A stretch of 64,000 bases of DNA from Aquimonas sp044377145 (GTDB lineage: Bacteria; Pseudomonadota; Gammaproteobacteria; Xanthomonadales; Xanthomonadaceae): NCBI RefSeq assembly GCF_044377145.1, contig NZ_JBILJQ010000001.1, forward strand, positions 62,001-126,000. The letters run 5' to 3'. Under the pieces are notes generated by a model. It saw nothing but the letters and a program-made list of their open reading frames with translations. It was not told the DNA's origin and did not search any database. The position numbers and the translations under genes were made by a program. Positions 45,134 through 53,835 of this stretch are shown here, one piece after another. The stretch's first letter is position 1. Each line of letters begins with the position of its first letter.

Positions 45134-45667
45134 ATGCTGCGCGCATTCGACCCGATGGAGCCCGATTTGGAAACCTTGACCGAACTCGACGCACTGCGCA
45201 GCCGTCATCCACATCCGCCCACCGCGGGCAGCCCGGCCGAGGCCGAGGCGCTGGCGCGTTTCGGCGCCTTCTTCGAAAGTTTCAGCCCGGACCGGGTTGG
45301 TGGCCTGCTGGCGGCGACCTATGCCGAAGACATCTACTTCAATGACACGCTGAAGGCAGTGCGCGGGCGCCACACCCTGGCGCACTACCTCGCCGAAAGC
45401 GCTGCCGCCGTCGAAGACTGCCGGGTGCGGGTACTGTCCACCACGCGTACGGCCGAAGGCGAATACCTGCTGCGCTGGCGCATGAGCATCCGCTTCAAGC
45501 GCTTCCGCCGCGGCGTCGATACCGAAACTGTCGGCCTGTCGCACCTGCGCTTCGACGCCGATGGCCGCGTGGTCTACCACCAGGACTACTGGAACGCCGC
45601 CGATGGACTGTATGAGCACATCCCCGTGCTCGGCAGCCTGATCCGCCTGATCAAGCGTCGCCTCTAG
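45134..45667 (+). CDS. NTF2/SnoaL-like protein
   Basis: This 177-residue protein has the cone-shaped NTF2-like fold pattern: an N-terminal helix pair (FGAFFESFSPDRVGGLLAAT), YAEDIYFNDTLKAVRG, then strands with YLLRWRMSIRF, VGLSHLRFDADGRVVYHQDYW. Such proteins can be isomerases, polyketide cyclases or binding domains, and the role here is unknown. ATG 45134 is chosen; ATG 45155 in the same frame is also possible and neither has a clear ribosome site. Confidence 0.7.
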   Translation: MLRAFDPMEPDLETLTELDALRSRHPHPPTAGSPAEAEALARFGAFFESFSPDRVGGLLAATYAEDIYFNDTLKAVRGRHTLAHYLAESAAAVEDCRVRVLSTTRTAEGEYLLRWRMSIRFKRFRRGVDTETVGLSHLRFDADGRVVYHQDYWNAADGLYEHIPVLGSLIRLIKRRL

Positions 45668-45676
45668 CGCGCAGTC

Positions 45677-45702
45677 GAGCCCGCCTGCGAAAAGGCGGGC
45701 TC
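45677..45702. terminator. Shared hairpin between convergent genes
   Basis: A 10-bp stem (45677-45686 with 45693-45702) lies in the 42-base gap between the NTF2-like gene and the glutathione peroxidase gene. There is no T-tract, so termination may be weak. Confidence 0.5.
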
Positions 45703-45709
45703 GCGGTGA

Positions 45710-46270
45710 TCAGCCGCCGGCGTCTTCGGCCAACAGCTTCTCGATCTCGGCGAGCATTGCCGCATCGTCAGGTTTGGTGCGGCTGCCGAAGCTGCCCACG
45801 ATCTCGCCCTGGCGATTGATCAGATACTTGTGGAAGTTCCAGCCGGGCTCCTGGCCGGTGGCAGCGGCCAGCGCGCGATAGAACGGCACCGCCTCCTCGC
45901 CCTTCACCGACACCCGCTCGAACATCGGGAACTTCACCCCGTAGGTCAGAGTGCAGAACTCCTCGATCTGGGCCTCGTCCTCGAACTCCTGGCCCATGAA
46001 ATCACCGGACGGAAAACCGACCACCGCGAAACCACGCTCGGCCAAGCGCTGATGCAGCGCCTCAAGCCCTTCGTATTGCGGGGTGAAGCCGCATTTGCTG
46101 GCGGTGTTGACCACCAGCAGCACCTGGCCCTCGTAGCGCTCGCAAAGGTTCACCGGCTCCTTGCCGGCGAGCGGGCGGAAGCTTACGTCCTGAAGGGCGC
46201 CGCAAGTGGCGGCGGAAGGGCCGGAGGAGATCAGGCCAAGAGCGAGGGCGGCCAAGGGGAACAAGCGCAT
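45710..46270 (-). CDS. Glutathione peroxidase family protein, secreted
   Basis: The 186-residue product has a signal peptide (MRLFPLAALALGLISSGPSA) and a GPx fold with peroxidatic Cys60 in NTASKCGFTPQYEGL and the Trp in GWNFHKYL. The second motif reads FPSGDFMGQEF instead of FPCNQFGGQEP, so the usual resolving Cys and the active-site Gln are replaced by Ser and Asp. Such variants are probably thioredoxin- or other-thiol-dependent peroxidases of the periplasm. Two further cysteines near residues 23 and 43 of the precursor might form a disulfide. Confidence 0.85.
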   Translation of the reverse strand: MRLFPLAALALGLISSGPSAATCGALQDVSFRPLAGKEPVNLCERYEGQVLLVVNTASKCGFTPQYEGLEALHQRLAERGFAVVGFPSGDFMGQEFEDEAQIEEFCTLTYGVKFPMFERVSVKGEEAVPFYRALAAATGQEPGWNFHKYLINRQGEIVGSFGSRTKPDDAAMLAEIEKLLAEDAGG

Positions 46271-46445
46271 CGGAAACTCCTGAAGGTGGGCACGGTTGAA
46301 GACGCGCAGAGGCTACTCCCGGAACGTCGCCGTGCGGTGAAATCGATGCCACCGACATGTCGCAGCTGCGCAGCGTTCTGCGTATATGTTGCAGACCCGG
46401 CGCCAAGGAGCGGTTGTGCCGGCCAACGATGGGAGAGTCTCGATC

Positions 46446-47441
46446 ATGATGGATTTCAGCCTTGGCCAGATCATCGGCCTGTTGCTTCGCACCCTGCCCT
46501 TTCTGCTGTTGAGACTGGCGGTGTATCTCGGCATCACGCTCGCCTATGTGGTCGCCACTGCAGGCGGCGCCGGGCTCGGCTGGATGTTCGGCAAAGTCGC
46601 CAGCGACGGCGCGGCCGGAGCCACCTGGGGCGCCTTCATCGGCTTCGGCGTGATCAGCGGCGTTCTGTACTGGGCGCGCGAATACTTGCTGTATCTGGTC
46701 AAGGCCGGCCACATCGCGGTGCTGGCCGAGCTGCTGCAGGGCAAGCAGATTCCGGGCGGTCGCGGCCAGCTGGAGCATGCCAGCGCCGTGGTGAAGGAGC
46801 GCTTTGTCGAAAGCTCGGTGCTGTTCGGCGTCGATCAACTCATCAAGGGCATCCTGCGGGTGTTCAACCGCACCATGCTGATGATCGCCAATTTCCTGCC
46901 AATTCCCGGCCTGGACGGTCTGATGAAGTTCGCCAACACCGTCATCAACACCTCGCTGACCTATGTCGACGAAGTGATTCTGGCGCATGCCATCCGCACC
47001 GGCAGCACGAATGCCTGGGCCTCGGCGCGCGATGCGGTGGTGCTGTACGCGCAGAACTACAAAGTGATGCTGAAGAACGCGGTGTGGCTGACCGTCATCA
47101 TCTGGGGGCTGAGCCTGGTCATCTTCATCGTGGTGCTGGGCCCGATCGCCGCCTTGGCCAGCTTCTTCCCCGGCATCGCCGGCTTCTGGACCTTCGCACT
47201 GGCGATCGTGGCTGCAGTCAGCATCAAGGCGGCGATCGTTGATCCGCTGGCGATGGCGGCGTTGATGCAGGTGTTTTTCAAGGTCACCGAAGGCCAGGTT
47301 CCCGACCCGACCTGGTCGAACAAGCTGGAAAGCATGTCCGACAAGTTCAAGGAGCTGAAGGACAAAGCGGGCGGTATACCGCCGCAGGCGGTGCCCGGGC
47401 TGCCGGTCGCACCACCGCCGCCTCCGCCTGCCGGGGTTTGA
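46446..47441 (+). CDS. Multi-pass membrane protein of unknown family
   Basis: The 331-residue protein has hydrophobic helices near residues 10-40, 45-65 and 70-95, then a soluble middle part (VVKERFVESSVLFGVDQLI), and further pairs near 215-265. It ends in a Pro-rich tail (VAPPPPPPAGV). The family was not recognised. Two adjacent ATG codons at 46446 and 46449 follow GGGAGAG. The segment YVDEVILAHAIRTGSTNAW, repeated in style by DAVVLYAQNYKVMLKNA, suggests a regular scaffold of amphipathic helices. It stands alone, divergent from the glutathione peroxidase. Confidence 0.75.
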   Translation: MMDFSLGQIIGLLLRTLPFLLLRLAVYLGITLAYVVATAGGAGLGWMFGKVASDGAAGATWGAFIGFGVISGVLYWAREYLLYLVKAGHIAVLAELLQGKQIPGGRGQLEHASAVVKERFVESSVLFGVDQLIKGILRVFNRTMLMIANFLPIPGLDGLMKFANTVINTSLTYVDEVILAHAIRTGSTNAWASARDAVVLYAQNYKVMLKNAVWLTVIIWGLSLVIFIVVLGPIAALASFFPGIAGFWTFALAIVAAVSIKAAIVDPLAMAALMQVFFKVTEGQVPDPTWSNKLESMSDKFKELKDKAGGIPPQAVPGLPVAPPPPPPAGV

Positions 47442-47450
47442 TGCTGCGGG

Positions 47451-47478
47451 GTTCGAGGTTCGAGGTTCGAGGTTCGGG
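47451..47478. repeat. Tandem 7-base repeat GTTCGAG
   Basis: Three exact units of GTTCGAG are followed by GTTCGGG, directly after the membrane protein gene. It resembles the GAATCCC run at 20346 in unit length and placement. Confidence 0.75.
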
Positions 47479-47574
47479 ATCGGGAAGCCGGCGCACCTGC
47501 CGGCTTCTGCACCCAAGGCCAGGCGCCGTGCAGCCCGACAGCACCGGCCGGCTTCGGCGCGAACCTCCTTCGCT

Positions 47575-47599
47575 GCGCCGCAGGCCCCACCTGCGGCGC
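47575..47599. repeat. Intergenic hairpin
   Basis: A perfect 10-bp GC stem (47575-47584 with 47590-47599) has a CCCCA loop, about 116 bases before the DUF349 gene. No T-tract follows; it may be an RNA structure or part of a repeat. Confidence 0.45.
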
Positions 47600-47715
47600 G
47601 GGCCGGGGCCTGCGGTTTCAGTGACATTGCGATGACAGCGGCCACAGCGCCCACACAGACGCCATAATCGCGGGCTTCGCGGCAGCCGCCGCAGTCGTTG
47701 CCGAGATCGCCCCGC

Positions 47716-50373
47716 ATGAAGCTGTTCAGCCGCTTTCGCCGTCCGCTGTGGGAACACCCCGAAGCCAACCACCGCATCGAAGCCGTGCGCAGCGAAACCG
47801 CGCCCGAACTGATCGCAGCCCTGCCGCAGATCGCCGCCAGCGACAGCGCCGCCGAGGTCCGGCGCGCCGCGATTGCACGCATCGACAGCGCCGATGTCCT
47901 GCTGGGCCTGCTCGCCAGCGAAAAGGACAGCAGCTGCATCGAGTCGATCATCAGCCGCGTGCGCACGCGCCTGCTCGACCCGAAATCGCCGGTGGAAGAA
48001 CGCCAGCGCTTGGCCGCGCACCCGAAGCTGCCGGCCGACCTGCAGGAAACGCTGGCCGAGTCCGCCCCCGAAGTGGCCCTGCGTGAAGCCGCGCTGGCGC
48101 GGATCAACAAGCCCGGCCTGCTGCAGCGGCGCTGCCTGAAAGACCCCGATGCCGGCCTGCGCTTACGCCTGCTGGAGCGCATCGAAGACGAAGCCACGCT
48201 GGAGCGCATCGCTGAAGCCGCTCGCGGCCAGGACAAGACCCTCTCGCGTCGCGCGCGCGACAAGCTTGACGCACTGAAGCTCGCGCGCGGAGATGCCGGC
48301 GCGATCAACCAGCGCGCTTTGACCCTGGGCGGCAGCTTCGATGTTCTGGCGCGTGCGCTGCCCGCCGACGCCCAGGTCCAGCTCGATGCGCTGCTGGCCG
48401 AAGTCGAGCAGCTCGCACCCAAACTCGACGCCGCCCTGTTGCGGCGCCTCCAAGGCCATGCTGATACCGCGCGCGCTGCGGTCAGCGCCCTGCTGGGTGC
48501 GCATCTGCCCAAGCCGGTCGTGCAGCCGGTGGCTGCCGAACCTGCTGCTGATATCGCCACCGCCGAGTCCGCAACGACCGATGCGTCGATCACCGGCAAC
48601 ATCGACACCACGGCCGACGCACAGGTCGGCGACGACGCGACTTCAGTCGACCTCAGCGCCATTGAACCCACCGGCGCCGAGATCAGCGCCACCGACGCAG
48701 CATCGACCGACGCGCCAATGGCTATGCCTGTAGCGGGTGCGGGTGCAGATGCCGCCGCCGTCGCCACCGAGCCCACCGCCAAGCGCGAGCCCGCCGCACC
48801 GGACGAAGCCCTGCGTGAAGCGCTTAAGCGCGGCCTGGCCGGCGTCGAAGATCAACGCCTCGGTGTCGCCCGCCCCGCGCTGGACGCCGTGCGTGCGCGC
48901 TTGGCCGCGGGCATTCGTGCCACCCCGGCGCAGCGCGAACAGCAGCGCGCGCTGGAAGCCGGCGTCGCCGAGATGGAGCGCTGGCAGCGCTGGGCCGGCA
49001 ACAAGGTCCGCGCGCGTCTGTGCGACGAGGTCGAAGCCCTGCTCGGTGCGGGCATGCACCCGGATGCGCTGGCCAACCGGCTCAAGGAGCTGCAGGACGA
49101 GTGGGCCAAGGTCGAAGCCGCCGAACCCGACCACGGCGAGCACGCCACCGGCATCGCCAAACGCTTCCGTGCGCTGTGCAATCGCGCGATCGCACCGGCG
49201 CGGCCGTACTTCGAACAGCGCCGCACCCTGCGCAGCCAGAAGGCCACCGAGCTCGAAGCCGTAGTCACCGCGCTGGACGCCGAGTTCGAGCAGGCGCCGG
49301 ACGATCTGAAGCCGCTGCGCGAGCGCGTGGTCGAAGCCCTGCGCGCGCTCGATGAGGTCGATCCGCGCTCGCGCTCCACCTTGGACAAGCGCCTGCGCGC
49401 GCAGCTGGCCAAGGTCGACGAGATCCGCGATGCACGGCGCGCCGAGGCCGTCGCCGCCAAGCAGGAGCTGCTGGAGCGGCTGCGCTTCGCCGCCCGCGGC
49501 GACAGCGCGCGCGCGATCGAGACCGCCAAGGCGATCCAGAACGAGTGGAAATCCGCACCGCGCGCCGACCGCAAAACCGAAGACAAACTCTGGGCCGAAC
49601 TGCGCGGCCTGGTCGATCCGCTGTTCGAAGCCGTACGTGCCGATGCCCAGGCCCGCAGCGCCGGCTTCGCCGCTGCCGAAGCCGAACGTCGCGCCCTGCT
49701 GGAAGCGGTGCAGGCGCTCGGTGTCGAGGGCGACCTGGCCCAGGCCGACGCCCAACTGGCTGAGCTTGAGGCCCGCTGGCAGGCGCAGCAGCCGGCCCGC
49801 GAAGAGGCCGCTGAGGATCCGCGCCGTGGCGCGCGTGATGCGCGCAGCCCGCGTGGTCGCGAGGATTCACGCAGCAGCGGCGGTCGCGATGATCGCGGCG
49901 AACGCCGCCCGCCGCGCCCAGCGCGCGCCGCCGAAGGCAGCATCGAACGCGAGTTCGAGAAAGCGATCGAACGCGTGCGCGCCGCGCAGAAAGCGCAGCG
50001 CGACCAGCGCAGCCGCAACGCGCTGGCCAACCTCGCCGCTGCCGTGCTGGATGCGTCCAAGGATGAACAGTTGAGCGAGTCCGAGCGCCGCGAACTCGGT
50101 AACGCCCGTGCCCGCAGCGTGGATTCGGATGCACGCGAGGACGCGCTGATCCGGCTCGAACTCGAAGCCGGCATCGAGGGCCCCAGCGAGGCCGCCGCGC
50201 GGCGACGCGAACTGCAGATGCAGCGCCTGGCCGAACGCATGGGCGGTGCCGCCAGTGCCGCCGAAGCCACGCCGCGTGCGCAGTTGCTGGCCTGGGCGCC
50301 GTTCACCGTCGATGCCAGCGCCGCACAGAACGCCCGCGCCGGCCGCGCCTTCGAGGCCCTGCTGAAATCATGA
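47716..50373 (+). CDS. DUF349 domain protein with HEAT-like N-terminus
   Basis: The 885-residue protein starts with repeated helical units (residues 15-230: LIAALPQIAASDSAAEVRRA, LREAALARINKPG, RLRLLERIEDEATLERIAEA), HEAT-like in spacing. A disordered Ala/Asp/Thr region follows (about 265-350). The rest contains DUF349 helical modules (QDEWAKVEAAEP, FRALCNRAIAPARPYFEQRR, QNEWKSAPRADRKTEDKLW), an Arg/Gly-rich linker (SPRGREDSRSSGGRDDRGER) and a coiled-coil end. DUF349 proteins are helical and of unknown role, sometimes linked to RNA or nucleoid. ATG 47716 was chosen over a start 18 bases upstream. Its stop overlaps the next start by ATGA. Confidence 0.85.
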   Translation: MKLFSRFRRPLWEHPEANHRIEAVRSETAPELIAALPQIAASDSAAEVRRAAIARIDSADVLLGLLASEKDSSCIESIISRVRTRLLDPKSPVEERQRLAAHPKLPADLQETLAESAPEVALREAALARINKPGLLQRRCLKDPDAGLRLRLLERIEDEATLERIAEAARGQDKTLSRRARDKLDALKLARGDAGAINQRALTLGGSFDVLARALPADAQVQLDALLAEVEQLAPKLDAALLRRLQGHADTARAAVSALLGAHLPKPVVQPVAAEPAADIATAESATTDASITGNIDTTADAQVGDDATSVDLSAIEPTGAEISATDAASTDAPMAMPVAGAGADAAAVATEPTAKREPAAPDEALREALKRGLAGVEDQRLGVARPALDAVRARLAAGIRATPAQREQQRALEAGVAEMERWQRWAGNKVRARLCDEVEALLGAGMHPDALANRLKELQDEWAKVEAAEPDHGEHATGIAKRFRALCNRAIAPARPYFEQRRTLRSQKATELEAVVTALDAEFEQAPDDLKPLRERVVEALRALDEVDPRSRSTLDKRLRAQLAKVDEIRDARRAEAVAAKQELLERLRFAARGDSARAIETAKAIQNEWKSAPRADRKTEDKLWAELRGLVDPLFEAVRADAQARSAGFAAAEAERRALLEAVQALGVEGDLAQADAQLAELEARWQAQQPAREEAAEDPRRGARDARSPRGREDSRSSGGRDDRGERRPPRPARAAEGSIEREFEKAIERVRAAQKAQRDQRSRNALANLAAAVLDASKDEQLSESERRELGNARARSVDSDAREDALIRLELEAGIEGPSEAAARRRELQMQRLAERMGGAASAAEATPRAQLLAWAPFTVDASAAQNARAGRAFEALLKS

Positions 50374-51659
50374 GCTTCGACCTGCTGCTGCGCGGCGTGA
50401 ATCTGGTCGACGGCCGCCACGGCGTCGACGTCGGCGTACGCGGCGGCCGCATCGCCGCGGTTGAGCGCGATCTCCCGATGGAAGCCGGCGAAGTCATCGA
50501 AGCCGCAGGCCAGCTGCTCAGCGCACCGTTTGTCGATGCGCACTTCCACATGGACAGCACGCTCAGTCTCGGCCGGCCACGCCTGAACCAGAGCGGCACC
50601 CTGCTCGAGGGCATCGCCCTGTGGGGCGAGCTCAAGCCTGATCTGACGGTCGATGCCGTGGTGCAGCGCGCACTGGCCTACTGCGACATGGCGGCGGCCC
50701 AGGGCCTGCTGCACATCCGCAGCCACGTCGATATCTGCGACCCGCGCCTGCTGGCCGTCGATGCGCTGCTGGAAGTACGCCGCCAGGTCGCCCACTACAT
50801 CGATCTGCAGCTGGTCGCATTTCCGCAGGACGGCTACCTGCGCGCACCCGGCGCGATCGACAATCTCAAGCGCGCGCTCGACAAGGGCGTCGATGTGATC
50901 GGCGGCATTCCGCACTTCGAGCGGACCATGGACGACGGCAGCGAGAGCATCGCCCGGCTCTGCCATCTGGCCGCAGAGCGCGGCCTGCCGGTCGACATGC
51001 ACTGCGATGAAACCGATGACCCGCTGTCGCGCCACATCGAAATGCTCAGCGCCGAAACCATCCGCCACGGCCTGCAGGGCCGGGTCACCGGTTCGCACCT
51101 GACCTCGATGCACAGCATGGACAACTACTACGTGTCCAAGCTGCTGCCGCTGATGGCCGAGGCCGGCATCCACGCAATCGCCAACCCGCTGATCAACATC
51201 ACCCTGCAGGGCCGCCACGACAGCTACCCGAAGCGGCGCGGCATGACCCGTGTGCCCGAGCTGCTGGCGGCCGGCATTCCGGTCGCGCTGGGCCAGGACT
51301 GCTGCATGGACCCGTGGTACAGCTTCGGCTGCGCCGACATGCTGGAGGTCGCGAGCATGGGCGCGCATGTGGCGCAGATGACCTCGCTGGCCGGCATCAG
51401 CGCCTGCTATGCCGGCGTCACCGACACCGCAGCCCGCGTGCTCGGCCTCGAAGACTATGGCCTGCGCGAAGGCGGCCCCGCCGACATGGTGCTGCTGCAG
51501 GCGGCCGACCCGTTCGAGGCGATCCGCCTGAAAGCCACTCGCCTCGCAGTCATCCGCCGCGGCCGCGTGATCGCCCGCAGCCCCGCGCGGACCAGCACAC
51601 TCAACTTGCCGGGCAGACCGCCAGAGATCTCGCTGCAGTTCCGGCCGGGCAGCCTGTAG
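50370..51659 (+). CDS. codA: Cytosine deaminase-like amidohydrolase
   Basis: The 429-residue protein is close in length and layout to E. coli CodA, a cytosolic metal-dependent deaminase converting cytosine to uracil. The metal and catalytic residues are all present at a constant offset of three: His58 and His60 (DAHFH), His211, Glu214 (HCDETDD), His243 (GSHLTSM) and Asp310 (LGQDCCMDPWYS). Related substrates such as isoguanine cannot be excluded. It overlaps the DUF349 gene by ATGA, an unexpected pairing for a nucleobase salvage enzyme. No codB permease is next to it. Confidence 0.88.
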   Translation: MSFDLLLRGVNLVDGRHGVDVGVRGGRIAAVERDLPMEAGEVIEAAGQLLSAPFVDAHFHMDSTLSLGRPRLNQSGTLLEGIALWGELKPDLTVDAVVQRALAYCDMAAAQGLLHIRSHVDICDPRLLAVDALLEVRRQVAHYIDLQLVAFPQDGYLRAPGAIDNLKRALDKGVDVIGGIPHFERTMDDGSESIARLCHLAAERGLPVDMHCDETDDPLSRHIEMLSAETIRHGLQGRVTGSHLTSMHSMDNYYVSKLLPLMAEAGIHAIANPLINITLQGRHDSYPKRRGMTRVPELLAAGIPVALGQDCCMDPWYSFGCADMLEVASMGAHVAQMTSLAGISACYAGVTDTAARVLGLEDYGLREGGPADMVLLQAADPFEAIRLKATRLAVIRRGRVIARSPARTSTLNLPGRPPEISLQFRPGSL

Positions 51660-51777
51660 CAAACGCCGGACGCGGTGCAGTCAACGCGACGGCGCAGCGA
51701 TGCCCCCAACCTTCGACCATCGCCGCCGCCCTTGAGCACGTGCACACTGCCGCGCACGTACTCATCGGACCCGCCTT

Positions 51778-53364
51778 ATGCGCCCTGCCCTGCTCCGTTG
51801 CGCCCTTGCCCTGCTGCTGGGCATGACCGCCGCCGAGGCGGCGATTCCACCGGCGCCGGAACGCGACGAGGGTGAGGGCCCGTACACGCAGCTGATCCTG
51901 CGCGGCGTCACGGTCATCAATGGCACCGGCAGCCCGGCCTTCGGCCCGGCGGATGTGGTGATCGAGAACAATCGCATCGCCGAGGTGCGCATTGTCGGCA
52001 GCGCCGATGCGCCGATCGATGCGGAGCGCCGCCCGGCGCTCAAGCCCGGCGGCCGCGAGCTGGATCTGAGCGGCCACTACGTGATGCCCGGCATCGTCGA
52101 TATGCACGGCCACATCGGCGGCGACGAGCAGGGCGTGACCGCCGAGTACGTCTACAAACTGTGGCTGGCGCATGGCATCACCAGCGTGCGCGACCCCGGC
52201 TGCGGCAACGGCATCGACTGGTGCGTGTCGGAACAGAAGCGCTCGGAGTCGAATGCGATCACCGCGCCGCGCATCTTCCCCTACGCCTTCTTCGGCCAGG
52301 GCCGGGTCGGGCCGATGCTGACGCCCGAGCACGCCCGCGAATGGGTGCGCGATATGAAGAAGCGCGGCGCGCTGGGCATGAAGTGCTTCGGCTACCGCCC
52401 GGAAATTCTTGAAGCCGCGTTCGATGAGCTGAGCAAGCAGGGCATGGGTTCGGCTTGCCACCATGCCCAGCTCGACGTAAAGCGGGTCAACGTGCTCACA
52501 ACCGCGCGCTGGGGCCTGACCACGATGGAGCACTGGTACGGTCTGCCTGAAGCCCTGTTCGACGGCCAGACCGTGCAGGACTACCCGCCCGGCTACAACT
52601 ACATGAACGAGCAGCACCGGTTCGAGCAGGCCGGCCGGCTGTGGGCGCAGGCGGCGGAAAAGGGCAGCGAGAAGTACGAAGCGGTGATGACGGAGCTGCT
52701 CGAACTCGACTTCACCATCGACCCGACCTTCACCATCTACCAGGCCACCCGCGACCTGATGCGCGCGCGCACCGCCGAATGGCATCAGGACTACACCCTG
52801 CCCGCGCTGTGGGAGTTCTTCCGCCCCAGCCGCACCAGCCACGGCAGCTTTTTCTTCGACTGGGGCAGCGAGCAGGAAACCGCCTGGCGCGACAACTACG
52901 TGCGCTGGATGGCCTTCATCAACGACTTCAAGAACCGCGGCGGCCGCGTCACCGTCGGCAGCGACTCCGGCTACATCTACAAGCTGTACGGCTTCGGCAC
53001 GATCGAAGAACTGGAGCTGCTGCGCGAGGCCGGCTTCCACCCGCTGGAAGTGCTGACCTCGGCCACGCTCAATGGTGCCGAAGCGCTCAAGGCCGGTGAG
53101 CGCATCGGCAGCATCGAGCCCGGCAAGCTGGCCGACATCGTGGTGCTGAGCGAGAACCCGCTGGCCAATCTGAAATTGCTCTACGGCACCGGCCACATCC
53201 GCATCGATGCCGCCGGCGAACCCGAGCGCGTCGGCGGTGTGCGCTACACGATCAAGGACGGCATCGTGTTCGATGCCGCCGAACTGCTCGCCGAAGTCCG
53301 CGCGATGGTGGCCGCGGACAAGCAGGCCAAGGGGATCGAGCGCCTGCTGCAGCCGGGGCGGTGA
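51778..53364 (+). CDS. Secreted amidohydrolase
   Basis: A 528-residue amidohydrolase with a signal peptide (residues 1-21, MRPALLRCALALLLGMTAAEA) should act in the periplasm or outside. The metal-binding site begins with MPGIVDMHGHIGG. Later candidates are the Lys in MKCFGY, His in SACHHAQ and TMEHWYG, and Asp in TVGSDSGYIYK; the C-terminal beta part is GSIEPGKLADIVVL. The substrate is unknown; imidazolonepropionase- and prolidase-like enzymes share this layout. It follows codA by 118 bases and may be cotranscribed. No strong ribosome site precedes ATG 51778. Confidence 0.85.
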   Translation: MRPALLRCALALLLGMTAAEAAIPPAPERDEGEGPYTQLILRGVTVINGTGSPAFGPADVVIENNRIAEVRIVGSADAPIDAERRPALKPGGRELDLSGHYVMPGIVDMHGHIGGDEQGVTAEYVYKLWLAHGITSVRDPGCGNGIDWCVSEQKRSESNAITAPRIFPYAFFGQGRVGPMLTPEHAREWVRDMKKRGALGMKCFGYRPEILEAAFDELSKQGMGSACHHAQLDVKRVNVLTTARWGLTTMEHWYGLPEALFDGQTVQDYPPGYNYMNEQHRFEQAGRLWAQAAEKGSEKYEAVMTELLELDFTIDPTFTIYQATRDLMRARTAEWHQDYTLPALWEFFRPSRTSHGSFFFDWGSEQETAWRDNYVRWMAFINDFKNRGGRVTVGSDSGYIYKLYGFGTIEELELLREAGFHPLEVLTSATLNGAEALKAGERIGSIEPGKLADIVVLSENPLANLKLLYGTGHIRIDAAGEPERVGGVRYTIKDGIVFDAAELLAEVRAMVAADKQAKGIERLLQPGR

Positions 53365-53569
53365 CCGCGAGCGTGGAGCAGGCTCAATCCGCCACGCGTA
53401 GAGACTGCCGGCCGGTACCTCGCAGGGGTTTCGAGGGTCGCAGCGGCAGCACCGCCCCGCCCATCGCGGCCGCCATCCGGCTCCGGCGGGCTTCGGCGCC
53501 CGCGCGCAGGTTGTCGCCTGGGCTTTTCTGCACCGCGACCTCGCTGGGGCTTGGCGAGCGCATCGCCGC

Positions 53570-53738
53570 CTAGCAGCCTGTCGGACTTTGGCTGGCCGGG
53601 CTGCAAATCCGCCTACGCGGTCCACCTTTCCGCCGATTCCTGACCATGAGAGCCCACTATTGGCCTGCGAATTGTCGAAAAACTGTCCTCGCGCAGTCGG
53701 ATTTTCGCCTCGACCCCCAAAGCCCGACAGGCTGCTAG
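53570..53738 (-). mobile_element. MITE-like palindromic element, copy 2 (inverted)
   Basis: This 169-base element is the inverse of the copy at 40422-40588 and differs by about ten positions including a two-base indel. It has the same 15-base terminal inverted repeats (CTAGCAGCCTGTCGG). It lies 98 bases before the CHASE2 gene. The preceding 205 bases (53365-53569), after the amidohydrolase stop, hold nothing that could be recognised. Confidence 0.85.
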
Positions 53739-53835
53739 TTGAGGGCAGCCAGACCTGACAGGCGCACCGCAATACTTGCAAGACACCTGCTTTCACCTAT
53801 TGGCATAATCGTCGCCTGTTCTCAGCTAGGTCGCC

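Noticed and set aside
47451..47478. Possible binding-site array (iterons)
   Set aside because: The 7-base units are too short and contiguous, and no replication gene is near.
48852..51662. 936-residue minus-strand frame opposite the DUF349 and codA genes
   Set aside because: It spans two real, overlapping genes on the other strand and has no recognisable domain.
51601..53796. 731-residue minus-strand frame running through MITE copy 2
   Set aside because: It reads the inverted element and then the antisense of the amidohydrolase gene; not a protein.
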